Source: Symbiodinium kawagutii
Lineage: Eukaryota > Sar > Dinophyceae > Suessiales > Symbiodiniaceae
Direction of reading: 5' to 3'
DNA length: 64,000 nucleotides
Assembly (NCBI GenBank): GCA_009767595.1
Contig: VSDK01010057.1
Span: 12,888-76,887, forward strand
Shown: positions 45,801 to 55,900 of the stretch, one piece after another
Position numbering within the stretch: the stretch's first letter is position 1
Layout: each line of letters begins with the position of its first letter
Notes under the pieces: model-generated
The model's input: the letters and a program-made list of their open reading frames with translations, nothing else
The model's database searches: none
Told to the model about the DNA's origin: nothing
Program-made: the position numbers and the translations under genes

Positions 45801-48590
45801 AGTGGTCTCTTCAAACGATATTCTCAACTTCTCAACCCTAGTTGTCTCTTCAAGCACCCCACATCGCCGCTCAGATCATCCTCAACAAGCTGGATTTGGT
45901 GGGCGCCGAAGAAGCCATTAAAGTGAAGGAAAGAATTCGAGAGATCAACAAATATGCCAAGATTGTGCCAGCTGTAAAAGGACGCGTGAAGGCTGGTTGC
46001 TGTGAGTGATTGGAGCTTGAAGACCCCCACCGTTCACTGAAAAGCTCCAATCTTTATAATCTTTATACATTTGACTGATCTTATATGATTTTAATATATT
46101 TATTTTGCTTTTGACTGTGTGATCTCTATACATTTGACTTTATTTTGCTGATGGTCGCTGTATTTTGTTGCTGAGCGCGCCCTCCCATGGCTTCTGCCCG
46201 CCAGATGACGGAGCTTTGCGACATCCGAGCTCACGACACTCTTCTGCAACGAACGAACTTGATGGGCGGTGGATCAAGAATTGCTGTCGCCGCTCTGAGG
46301 ACATTTGCAACTTTGTGAATGAAGACATAGAGAAGGAAGCCCAGGCACTGAAGCAGCGGTGTACAGACACTGTAGCCATGACCCATGGTATCTCCAGCTG
46401 GTCCATCTCTCCAGGAGGCGCCAGAGCTCAGTCTGAGCCTGAACAGCAGGTGTGGTCGCCATCAGTTGCAGATGCACGACTCGCTGAGGTGCACATGAAG
46501 GCCATGGTGGTCATGGCGGCCATGGCGGCCATGGCGGCCACGGTGGTCATGAGGCTGGACATAGCCGCGGCACCAGCGACGCCTGCCACTCATCCAGCTG
46601 ACCAGGGACATGGTGGCCATGACAATGGTCACGATGAGAACTGCACCGAGGCGGCTTCCAGCAGTGTCACCAGCACTGTCATCCCTGGGGCAACGCCGAA
46701 GTTTATCCAATGGATTGGAGAAAAAGCCAAGTGAATTCAATGGATTGGGACAGATTTTGTCTTATAAGCATCAACCCTGACAGTTACCTCAATGTGTAGT
46801 CCGGAATTTTGAATTAACAAGTTACTTGGCTGTGGGTCAAAACCCTTAGTCCCCCTGGTTCCCCATCATTAACCATTAGTTTCCCTTATAGTTTTGTTGG
46901 TTATCAATCACCATGAAATTGGTTGGTTAACTGCTTGACCCATAGCCATATATAGCTGGTATATCCCCTATAATTGCTAGTGATTATCCCCTATTATGAG
47001 CCATTAACCAGCTAGTTATTGGTTGGTTAACTGCTTGACCCAACTCGCCACTTATGGTAATCCCGCTGTCAGTGTTTTGAAGCAACGAGAAGGGACTACG
47101 TCGCCAGGATCATGGGCACGAAGCTCATGGTGGCCATGGTGGCAGTGGCTATAGCGCTCATGGAGATGGACATGGCACTGCGCATGGCGGAGGACATGGC
47201 CATGGTTCAAGTGCCAGCGACATGGATTGCTGAGAGATGTATGTGCTACAGATAGGGGGTTTCGAACCGAAGAAGGGATCACCCAAATCATCCAAGATGA
47301 ACCATTCGGTTGGTTTAGTACTATGAAATTCATAGTACCAAACCAACCTTTTCGGAGGTACCCCCAAAATAAAAGAACCACCAAGCATGTTACATATACT
47401 ATTGCAGCATTCCTGTGTTTCTGATTCGTGGGCTTTTGAGAACTTCCGGTCTCGGAGGAGCCCACGCTTGGAGAGATGCTTTTGAATTGGTTGGTGGTTT
47501 TTATAGGGGGTATAGAGGGCTTAGAACCATTCATAATGGCTAATAATAGGGGATATTTACCAACAACCAGTTGATCTCGACAAACATTCATTTGGCTTTT
47601 GAGGGAAAGCAAGCTTCGCTATTGCGTTTAAAATGTTCTTGTTCGTTTAGCTTCGGGGGAAATTAAGCTTAGCTGTTGCTCTTGAATTGAACTCAATTTA
47701 TTTGGCTTTCGGGGGAATCAAGCCAGCCATGGCTTTTAAGTTGAACATGTTGAAAAAAGTTCATTTGGCTTCTGGAAGAATCAAGCTTAGCTATTGCCTT
47801 TCAAGATTTATATAGCTTTGGGGGATCAAGCTTAGCAATTTCTATTCACATTTCGCTCTTGGGGTAATCCTTTTGAATGGGTGTCAAATCCAACTATTTA
47901 GACTTTGGGGAAATAGCTATTTGAACAATCAAGCTAGCCATTTCGGGTGATTTGCACTTAGCCTTTGGGGAAATCAACTTAGCCATTGCGCTTTGACTGA
48001 AATCAACTCATTCAGCTTTTTGGGCTTGGGCAATCTCAGGATTGAAATCCATACCCCCTAAGATATTTCAACCGTCAGCATGAGCGTTCGACATTGAAAG
48101 CAAGGATCACTCAGTACCAATCCCATGCTGAATTTTATTCTTCTGTAAACCAGCTGACACTCAAGAATGAAATGGTGACGTGGTATTCAGACAGTTGAAC
48201 TCTTGAGATCTGAAGGCTTACCCTGTCATAGCAGAAGGACACATTTAGCACGACCCCAAGCAATTCAAAGGTCGCTGAAATTGCCAACTCTTTTCCGATT
48301 AAATCTTGTCCCACCACGGTGACCATTGGAGATCCATGATCATAAGCTACCCATACTTGATGACAAAGCACCAGCCATTCATGACCAAGGTGGTAGCAGG
48401 TAGATTTCTCATTGCACCCGCAGTTCATGAATCTATGGAACCAGCAGTTGATGATAAATCACCAGCAGTTTAGGAACCTATGAATTTCCTGTTACACATC
48501 AGCGTAGAACGTATCCTCCTCCCCGAACGGGAACGGCCAGGTGCTAGTAGGCACGATGCACGGGTGAATTCCTTCTCCATCGTCCGAGAG
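36837..48590 (+). CDS. CobW/ZNG1-type G3E GTPase (metal chaperone)
   Basis: G3E GTPases of the COG0523/CobW group use GTP hydrolysis to deliver metals, typically zinc, to client proteins. Exons recognised, in order: 36837-36899 (VRQHFEDGESFGVYGEILPA); 36987-37033 (PEKKEEEKIPVTILT); 37131-37177, P-loop GFLGSGKTTMLNYILQ; 37243-37284 (KEKKIAIIENEFGE); 37423-37476 (VPIDDALLKQEKLALAEK); 38145-38199, metal motif MDNGCMCCTIRGDL; 44919-44985 (GTGIDQVMIETT); 45219-45278 (GMADPVPIVRTFMSSPEV); about 45407-45430 (QDLRLDAV); 45571-45636 (VITVADSKNLPKRLDD); 45709-45747 (VNEAYQQVAFADK); 45875-45990 (IILNKLDLVGAEEAI, the NKxD base-recognition motif); His-rich exons 46489-46640 and 47107-47232; 48551-48590 (HDARVNSFSIVRE, start of CobW_C). 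The rest of CobW_C was not found. GC donors follow 37284, 37476, 45278, 45636 and 48590; a GA donor seems to follow 45747. Confidence 0.9.
37600..38110. repeat. AT-rich ATCACCATTA repeat tract
   Basis: About 40 imperfect copies of the decamer ATCACCATTA and variants ATCACCATCA and ATAACCATTA, inside a CobW intron. It leaves a few spurious open frames. Confidence 0.85.
38955..39065 (+). CDS. Unassigned acidic exon inside CobW intron
   Basis: The + strand reads FDSYQDDEFFDCAETNEDLC followed by RLRSARLRSVASSKSDFEV, with hydrophilic, coding-like composition. It does not belong to CobW and may be the first visible exon of the nested CRAL-TRIO-like gene below. Confidence 0.4.
39553..40655 (+). CDS. 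Possible CRAL-TRIO (Sec14-like) lipid-binding protein exons
   Basis: Exons, + strand: 39553-39626 (LQAWMRRQELELECWSVARV, donor AG|GTGAAA); about 39780-39895 (EWANEDTARLLDAIDAQCW); about 40029-40115 (LWSACEGNQCRADKAFLQAL, resembling the CRAL-TRIO N-terminal helix pattern FLRARKFDVDKA); 40316-40381 (LEAMEFRLRDRHLYASLQFE, GT donor); 40586-40652 (RCDIRIIGYDKVAHPVVYF, resembling the GxDxxGRPVxYF strand that opens CRAL-TRIO). Such proteins carry hydrophobic lipids between membranes. The order fits, but the lipid-pocket half was not found, so this remains tentative. It lies wholly inside the large CobW intron. Confidence 0.45.
40208..40300 (+). repeat. Dispersed ~90-bp repeat, copy 2
   Basis: Begins GGGGTACCCCAAATCAT and ends CCCTATGGCTTGAGAAACCA. 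It pairs with 30843-30935. Confidence 0.7.
42017..44620 (+). CDS. Unassigned coding-like exons in CobW intron
   Basis: Scattered + strand segments look coding: about 42017-42115 (FEMSRWMLKPFLSFVLSKPE); 42278-42349 (AKDLVLNELAEVFPPGFRW); about 43388-43530 (ILCDLLLKCKNSQSFKEFF); about 43630-43735 (PTLEVNRSELSEQERERHNE); about 44460-44560 (IQASIQCFRILAHIPDAAI). Some may be later exons of the CRAL-TRIO-like gene; the first two vaguely fit its C-terminal half. I cannot name a family, and the boundaries are approximate. Confidence 0.35.
42390..42510 (-). mobile_element. MITE-like inverted-repeat element, copy C (121 bp)
   Basis: Starts TGGCCATGGGTCAAGTAGTC and ends GGGTTTTGACCCACTGA. Its reverse complement aligns along the full length with copy B (46827-46948), including internal ATCATTAACCATT and CCCTATAGTTT words. 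Confidence 0.8.
46049..46150. repeat. AT-rich imperfect duplication (ATACATTTGACT)
   Basis: TTTATACATTTGACT at 46061 and CTATACATTTGACTTTATTTTGCT at 46125 flank a second TTTATTTTGCTTTTGACTG. A small AT-rich repeat in a CobW intron. Confidence 0.5.
46489..47232 (+). CDS. CobW His/Gly-rich metal-binding exons
   Basis: Three pieces in the CobW gene read as His/Gly repeats: 46489-46578 (HEGHGGHGGHGGHGGHGGHE); 46606-46637 (GHGGHDNGHDE); 47107-47232 (HGHEAHGGHGGSGYSAHGDG then AHGGGHGHG, ending MDC and a TGA). His-rich loops are common in CobW/UreG/HypB-type metal chaperones and serve as zinc or nickel stores. Here the His content rests on GGC/GGT-CAT codon repeats, so the tract may still be expanding. 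Whether the TGA at 47230 is used or spliced out before the CobW_C exon at 48551 is unclear. Confidence 0.7.
46827..46948 (+). mobile_element. MITE-like inverted-repeat element, copy B (122 bp)
   Basis: Ends TGGCTGTGGGTCAA (46827-46840) and TTGACCCATAGCCA (46935-46948). A solo right end, GGTTGGTTAACTGCTTGACC, recurs at 47021-47040, suggesting a nested or truncated second copy. Confidence 0.82.
46949..47020. repeat. GGTATATCCCCTATA dispersed repeat (46.95 kb copy)
   Basis: TAGCTGGTATATCCCCTATA followed by TTGCTAGT and TTATCCCCTATTAT. The reverse complement of 53738-53812 matches it almost base for base. Shorter relatives are at 51812-51865 and 51935-52005. Confidence 0.75.
47308..47348. repeat. 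41-nt near-perfect palindrome
   Basis: Arms 47308-47327 and 47329-47348 are reverse complements with one mismatch around a single central A. Each arm has GGTTGGTTT next to a GTACTATGAA. It could fold into a 20-bp hairpin. Confidence 0.9.
47586..48030. repeat. Diverged ~60-70-bp tandem repeat
   Basis: About seven imperfect units built around TTTGGCTTT(T/C)GGGGGAA, TCAAGCTTAGC and TATTGCTTT words. Strong drift implies an old array. Located in a CobW intron. Confidence 0.7.
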
Positions 48591-49614
48591 GCTTTGGGGC
48601 TTTGGTGCATGACAACGTCGGAATTCCTCAGAATGGACACGCCAATCTGCAGCTTTTCCCATGTTCCCATGGTTTTCCGTAGCCGTTTGATCTCCCAAGA
48701 TGACCCCGAGCTTCAAGCAACGAGCCATTGCCTCCGCCCTAAGCATTTGACATTACTCATTGCTGTGGCGAGTAACCCTTGAGAGTTTGGTCATTGACAT
48801 TCTGTGTCACTGTTTGCCACAGTTGTAGTGTTGAGAGTTGTTCCGAATTGGGCAGTGCAACTCTCAAAGCTTTGAGAGTTGTAGTGTAGTGAAAATGAAT
48901 CAACCGGCATTTCTCGACCAGCAGCAACAAGTGCAGTATGGTGCGTTTTTGTTTCAAATTTGCAAAAGATCTGAGGATATACACAGGCATATCTATGCTC
49001 TCAGAGTTCTGCAGAACATGACATGGCTTGCCGGTCTCGTTGGTCCTATGCAATCGCGAGGCAGGGGTGCAGCCAGACCGTTTTTGAGACCTACCAGTCC
49101 TCCGCTCTAGCAGTTGCCAAGCCCCCAAAACAGTTGACTGGAGCTTTTAGGCGTTCTACAACTTGGTTCGTTGTGGATTGCTAGGGTCCATTAACTGATA
49201 CACCAAATTCTGATTTGGAATAGGAATTGTAAACGGGCTTTGCTTTGGAATTCCTGTGAACATATCCAATCCATTAGGAAATTCATTTGGGAACAGGAAG
49301 AAGCTAAACCAACTTCAACTTGAACCAAGTCTCAATAGGTTTGCAGATAGTCAACTTTGAGCAATGCGTTTCGCAACGCGAAGAAACACACGGTGCCAGA
49401 CATGGCGACCGATTCCTGGCTACCTCCAACCTGCCCCGCCGCTGGCTCAACTTCATAGTCGATCAGTCTTCTGCAGTTGGCAACCCCATATAAACCGACG
49501 GAAATTTGGCTGATGATTTTTTGGATCATATATTGATATGGGATTGTATAATAACCCCGTCAATTGCGTTTTAAGATTCGTGGGCCCCAACTGGTCCAGA
49601 CAGAGCTATCGCTC

Positions 49615-50857
49615 GAAAAAACGATAACAGCAAAAAAAAACGATAACAATTGCGCATGATAGAATATTTTACCACATGCTTGCAATTGCTTGCCGCTTGT
49701 CCTGCTGCTTGTTTCTTGTTTCTTGTTGCTTGCTGCTGCTTGCTGCTGCTTGCTGCTGCTTGCTGCTGCTTGCTGCTGCTTGCTGCTGCTTGCTGCTGCT
49801 TGCTGCTGCTTGCTGCTGCTTGCTGCTGCTTGCTGCTGCTTGCTACTGCTTGCTGCTGCTTGCTGCTGCTTGCTGTGGCTGCTGCTGCTGGTTGCTGCTG
49901 GTTGCTGCTGGTTGCTGCTGNNNNNNNNNNNNNNNNNNNNNNNNNNNNNNNNNNNNNNNNNNNNNNNNNNNNNNNNNNNNNNNNNNNNNNNNNNNNNNNN
50001 NNNNNNNNNNNNNNNNNNNNNNNNNNNNNNNNNNNNNNNNNNNNNNNNNNNNNNNNNNNNNNNNNNNNNNNNNNNNNNNNNNNNNNNNNNNNNNNNNNNN
50101 NNNNNNNNNNNNNNNNNNNNNNNNNNNNNNNNNNNNNNNNNNNNNNNNNNNNNNNNNNNNNNNNNNNNNNNNNNNNNNNNNNNNNNNNNNNNNNNNNNNN
50201 NNNNNNNNNNNNNNNNNNNNNNNNNNNNNNNNNNNNNNNNNNNNNNNNNNNNNNNNNNNNNNNNNNNNNNNNNNNNNNNNNNNNNNNNNNNNNNNNNNNN
50301 NNNNNNNNNNNNNNNNNNNNNNNNNNNNNNNNNNNNNNNNNNNNNNNNNNNNNNNNNNNNNNNNNNNNNNNNNNNNNNNNNNNNNNNNNNNNNNNNNNNN
50401 NNNNNNNNNNNNNNNNNNNNNNNNNNNNNNNNNNNNNNNNNNNNNNNNNNNNNNNNNNNNNNNNNNNNNNNNNNNNNNNNNNNNNNNNNNNNNNNNNNNN
50501 NNNNNNNNNNNNNNNNNNNNNNNNNNNNNNNNNNNNNNGCAGCAAGCAGCATGCAGCAAGCAGCAGCAGCAGCAACAGAAGGAGCAAGCAGCAGGACAAG
50601 CAGCACAAGCAAGCGCCAGCAGCCAGCAGGAAGCAGCAAGCAGGGAGCAGCCAGCAGCCAGCAGCCAGCGGCCAGCAGCCAGCCGCCAGCAGCCAGCAGG
50701 CAGCAGAAAGCAGCAGCAAGCAGCCGCAGCAGCAGCAGCAGCAGCAGGCAGCAGGCAGCAGCTATAGCTTTGCTAATTTGACGACAACCAGCACAATTCC
50801 CACAATTGTGCCAGAAACATGGAAAAACGATAACAGCAAAAAAAAACGATAACAATT
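49615..50857. repeat. Gap-spanning 10-bp array with strand reversal, flanked by 36-bp direct repeats
   Basis: 49735-49870 is a near-perfect run of the decamer TGCTGCTGCT (reading CTTGCTGCTG), then GCTGCTGGTT units to 49920. After the N gap, 50539-50760 is the complementary form (AGCAGCAAGC, GCAGCCAGCA). The whole is bracketed by direct repeats with the core AACGATAACAGCAAAA at 49615-49651 and 50822-50857. No strand of the array contains a stop, so all frames stay open; these are not genes. Confidence 0.85.
49921..50538. other. Assembly gap (618 N)
   Basis: Unresolved bases in the middle of the decamer array. The true size is unknown. Confidence 0.99.
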
Positions 50858-51004
50858 TCAAGGAATAATGATTTGCTACGGGGTTTTTTTACAACGCCAT
50901 ATGTACAAACTTTGTCAACTTTGTTGGCATATATTGATATTTTTTGATATGTACAGCCTCACATTGATCAACTTTGTCAATTGTAGTTGAGCTCACGGAA
51001 AATA

Positions 51005-52620
51005 TCAAACTTTGCTAGCTGCCAATGGATATCAGCTTTTCTGCAGTCTGAGTGCCAAGGTGGTAGTCTTGCCCAGGCATTTGCTGACTGACTTGGTGAG
51101 TGCATCATTTTCAGTCGTATCCATAAATCTGGGTGATCACTATTGCTCGTGGTTATGCTGCTTTGCTTGGAATCATTTGCATCAAATCTGTCAATCAGAA
51201 GAACTACTGCTCGGTCCTGGAAACAACTCAAATGGGTTGGTCTAATCTTCAGAAGAGCCGGCGACAGTTTTTGATGCCCAAGATTTCTGCGAAGCTGAAT
51301 GGACACCTGTCGGGTGCTTCGAAGGTAACTCGAACTGGGAGTTTGGACAAGGATGCGTCCCTCTCCGCCTGGTGGAGGCCAATGGCTGGGAGTGTTCTGG
51401 GATTTCAGGAGGCAATGCGCCTTATTTGGAACCAACAAATATCTAATCTAATAGCTTATAGAGTCGATTCTCTCTAGATTTGATAGAGATTATAGATGCT
51501 AAAAATACGGGACCCAACAATTCCAGGAATCCATGACCCGTCTCACTCGGCGCCATCACAGCAACTCAGCAGCTCGCCACATCGCCAGGCGACGACAAGA
51601 CCATAGCGCTAGAGGAAACCTGTCCAAAGAGGCAGCGCTGAAGCTTAGCCAGGAGAAGCTGTTGTCAATCGAACGCAGGCAAGCGCGGCTCCACCAAAAC
51701 ATGAGTAAGGCAAATGGGCCTCAAAATAGGCATCCCCCAAATCATCCATCTTATTGACCATTGATCATCTTTATAGTAATAAACCAACCTTTATCATTGG
51801 TATATCCCCTATTGTTTATTATTTCCCTGTCAATAAGCCATTGTTAACCATTGATATAGGGGATATTGTCAATAAATGAACCTACTATTGTTAGTTTTTT
51901 CGCCTTATACAAAAACTTCCCTTATTGTAAAACCCTTATAGTTGGTATATCCCCTATTGTTTTTGATTGTTTCCCTGTCAATAAGCCATTGTCAACCATT
52001 AAAAACAACCATCCATACCTTTGCACTTCGTATTCCTTCGGGTTGGGGCGAGCTTCGTGGGGCGCCACTCCAGGAGATCATGCAATATGCAGCTGAACAA
52101 CAGCCGAGCACAAAGCATGTGGTGCAGAAGGATCACTTCCTGCAAAGGTGCCGGTGGAGAGGGTGACGTAACGGCGAAGACGGTGAAGATCCCAGTTTGC
52201 TGAGGTGGAGATGAGATTATCTAGCCAGTAGAAGATGATTGGTTTGGAAATTGGAAGGATTCATGAATGTTACTCATTATTGTTACTATCATTACCATTG
52301 TTGTCATTGTCATTATCATCATCATCATTATTATCATTTCTATCATCATTTTTATCATTGAGTGTTACTATTATTCTGCTAATGCTTGGAATGTGAATTG
52401 GGGTAGGCACAGTCATGTCTGAGGGCCCAGAAACGGCCTCAGTTGATGCACACACACACACAGATACAAAATGCAGTAGCAGATCCAAGCGGGCAGCATG
52501 GCGTGAGCCCTTTGAATTCACAGATGCAGCTTGTTTCATGCAAGCCAATTCTTCTGCCAATGCCGCTGACTGGTGCAGACAACTGACAAACTCATGTGCC
52601 TCGTTTTGAGGGTCACCAGA
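51005..52620 (+). other. Unassigned region between CobW and TENT genes
   Basis: Possible exons with no family match: 51245-51330 (LQKSRRQFLMPKISAKLNGH), about 51580-51710 (KEAALKLSQEKLLSIERRQA), about 52068-52140 (EIMQYAAEQQPSTKHVVQKD) and about 52490-52590 (EPFEFTDAACFMQANSSANA). The last two could be N-terminal exons of the TENT gene. An ATCATC microsatellite lies at about 52290-52360 and two AT-rich TATATCCCC repeats at 51812-52005. Confidence 0.35.
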
Positions 52621-52903
52621 ATTTGCTTGGGAAAGGATTTACGTCAAAGTCGTGCCTCAACCCAAAAAAACTTTTTGTAGACCAGTCATCCGTATTTGCC
52701 CTTGGTGCAGGCTTCGGGAGCACTTGTCCGAAATGATTGCCAGCATCTCAGGGTTCGATTTTTAGTGCAGGTTCTCGTTTGCCAGCTTGGCAGATGTGTC
52801 TGAGTTTTTGTTCTGTGATCAAAAGCTTCAACTCAGATTGTGTACCTTCATTTTGTCTCATTCCAATTTTGGCAAACGGCCTTGTAAGTTTGGAGCTTGG
52901 AAG

Positions 52904-55900
52904 GATGGGGCTGAAGTTGCTCCATTTGGCTCAGTAGTCAATGGCAGGACACTTAGGCATTGGCCTGCGCCTAGTTTGAGATTCTCATGAGCATTTGATT
53001 TTGCAAAGTAAGGCTTTTGGACGCCTACAAGCGATGTAGACGTTTGCGAACCTTGGCTGCAGATAGCTGTTGTCATGTTCCTGGCTGCTGTGGGCTATTG
53101 TCATTATGTAACTGGCTGTTTTGCTGTGGGTTCGGGGATGTCCTGCTACTTCCGCACTGAGGTCCGTGTACCAGGACAGAGAGCCGCACGAGTTCTGACA
53201 GTGGAATGAAGCAGTGAAAACCCGGAACGCTTCGAGAGGAGCCACTACCAGGAATGCTCAGATACAGGCCGCTGTTTTAGAATCATGCAGGGAAGAAGGG
53301 CTATGGATGCCATGGATACTGTACGAATGTTTCACATGCCCCAAAGGAAGAGAACTTTGTTGAAACGTTGACCTTCCCAATGTGGATTTTGGTTTCGACA
53401 TGTTTTGACCCACAGCTTGGGAGACTTGGAATATCTTCAAACCTTCAATTTTCTCTTATATATAGAGATAGGTATACAGACACGTGCACAGACATATAGC
53501 TATAGAATTAGACATATAGATGTATCCATGTGTTTCAGGTATATTGTATATGCGCAACATGGCTATATGGATATAGAACCACATCCATCGGCCGACCACC
53601 AGGTCCTACGCCAGATTTCAGCCGAGCTGATTAAGGTCCCCAGGGCTCCGCCAGGGCCGCCGAGAGCCAAGTGAAGCAAGGCTGCGAAAGTTCGATATGG
53701 TCAGAATGGTTGAGTTGTTCATGATCAACCAATGGCTGGTTATAATGGTTAATAATAGGGGATAACAACTAGCAACTATAGGGGATATACCAGCTATATA
53801 GCTTATGATATGGCAAGTATCATGGTGGCAATGGTGATGGTTGTCATGATAATAGCTATAATCAGATTGTAACTAAGCATTCAGCTGATAACCATGGACT
53901 AAGATGATAAGAATCGATGATACCATAACTGACCGTTGTTGGTTGATATCCCAGCTATCGTTGCATAATCGTTATCAAAAGTCATCGTCCATGATCAAAT
54001 ACCATTAACGATTACTATTGACCTGGCAACTGTATAATCACCATTAATTACGATCAACAGAATTTGATCTTTATTCGACGAGATATTTGAAGGGCAAAAG
54101 GGATTATTATCACAAGATAGGGAATGATCCTTTCCACAAGGTATGCTTATTTTAACAGATGATTTACCAAACTGGTCTCTAAATTACCACAGTGGATGGC
54201 CCGCCAGTCGTTGCGGTATGTGGTGATGAAGCTCATTGAACTACCAGAAGGGATGATCCTGTTGATGCCAGTAGCTGCAACTTCCTTTCCAAAAACGGAT
54301 CATTTCAGGTAATACCTTGGCACGAGATGCTTTTTCCACAGAGGTATTGGGGTTACAACTCTGCAAGGAGAGGAAGGGTGGCCTCTGTGGGCAGGGTGCA
54401 GTTGGGCGCTGTTGTAGTGCCATGGTGGCCGCTGGCCTAGCTGCTGTGCATGTTGTGTGTGGGGGCTAGGGTGATGGCCTGCTGGCATTCCTTGGGAAAG
54501 TTTCCGGCACTGGTGGCATCTCTTCCTTGAATTGTGTTTTTTCGGCAGGTGGGGAGCTTGCGGAGCTTGGGAATTCTTACTTTAAGTACTAAAAGAGTTG
54601 CCAGTGTGCGTTTTGCAGCGTGCTGGTGCAACCAGGCCAATGCCAAAAGGTGCTGCAGTGGGTACTGTATCTAGAGCAACAGCTGTTGCTGCCTCCGGTT
54701 ACCCTCGCTGGGGTCTACGCCGGCGTGGTGAGATGGTACCTGTTGTCTTGCCTTGGCTGCTTCCTGCTTGGATCTCTGCAATGTGGAGGCAGAGACTCAT
54801 CATGTGGAGGCCCGCTTCGGTGCCCAGGCAAGGTCAGGATCCAGAAGTCTCATTTCCATCGAAAGTTTCGTGAACATAACTCAATAGTTGAGACATAAGA
54901 TTGGAAACAACTTCACAGACCAACAGCCAGAAAGCACATAGAACTTCTTGTAGCCTCTGCCCTTCATGTGATAAGTTTCCCTAAGGGTTGGGGCTCCTGG
55001 GGGCTCAAATTCAAGCGGTTCTCCTTTCTTTGTCAGGTCCCCATCCTCCACTGGGCTCCGCTTCGGCCCCTCGGATGTTCGTCGTGCTGCTGCGAAGGGG
55101 GAGGATGTACCTCTCACGGCAAAGAATTGGTTGCGGTTGCAAGGGACTGAGTTTTCTTCAAAAATTGAAAACACAACTTGAATATAAACTTGAAATATGA
55201 AAGGTAACTTGAATTGGATATATTTTTTTGTGGATACCATCAGATCGACCCCCTAAATCTCTTCCCTATCGGAGAGTATGACTCAAGAATGATCTCTCAA
55301 TGGATTGATAAGCATTGGATTAGTGGATATCCTCAATTGGATGGATGCATATCCTCAAAGCACAATCTCTTAGTACCCTCTGGTAAACTAACCTGGCAAT
55401 GGAACATCCACCTTTCTGTGGTGGTTTCCCAGGGTTTCACTGTAAAATATGGTGATTTCATCCATTGCCAGGCTAGGGACTACCGGAGGGTACCACCACT
55501 TTAAACCCAGCACTGCTGTAAGCCGCCCAGGCCTGGGATGGTGTCCTGTGACATAAGCATCAACAACACGCTGGCCGTCGTGAACTCCAGGCTCCGGCTG
55601 AGGGATCAACCGATCGATCAACCAACCATCACTCCATCGGGCCATTCATCGGGCCATTCATCGGGCCATTCATCGACCATCCAAGGGATACCTCGAGCTT
55701 TGAGGCTTTTGGACTTTTGTAGCCTGATGAGTCGACAAAAAACTCCGAACTGTTTGGCTCGCACCGAACGCAGGTTGGTGGGACGGTATGTCCGTGTGGA
55801 TGATCGACTGCGAACGCTGGGACTCTGTGTGAAGGTGCGGCGGTGGGCCTGGTAGGGTTCTAGGGATCTCCCCCTGCGCCACACCAGGCTTGGGCCGCAG

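Noticed and set aside
49560-50861. Open frames of 360-430 codons on both strands across the N gap
   Set aside because: They are the 10-bp GCT/TTG repeat read in every frame with N as unknown residues; no stop can occur in the unit, so openness is meaningless.
52915-52935. Spliced-leader-like TCCATTTGGCTCA
   Set aside because: It is inside the TENT exon and encodes the conserved APFGS strand; it also lacks a T of the leader.
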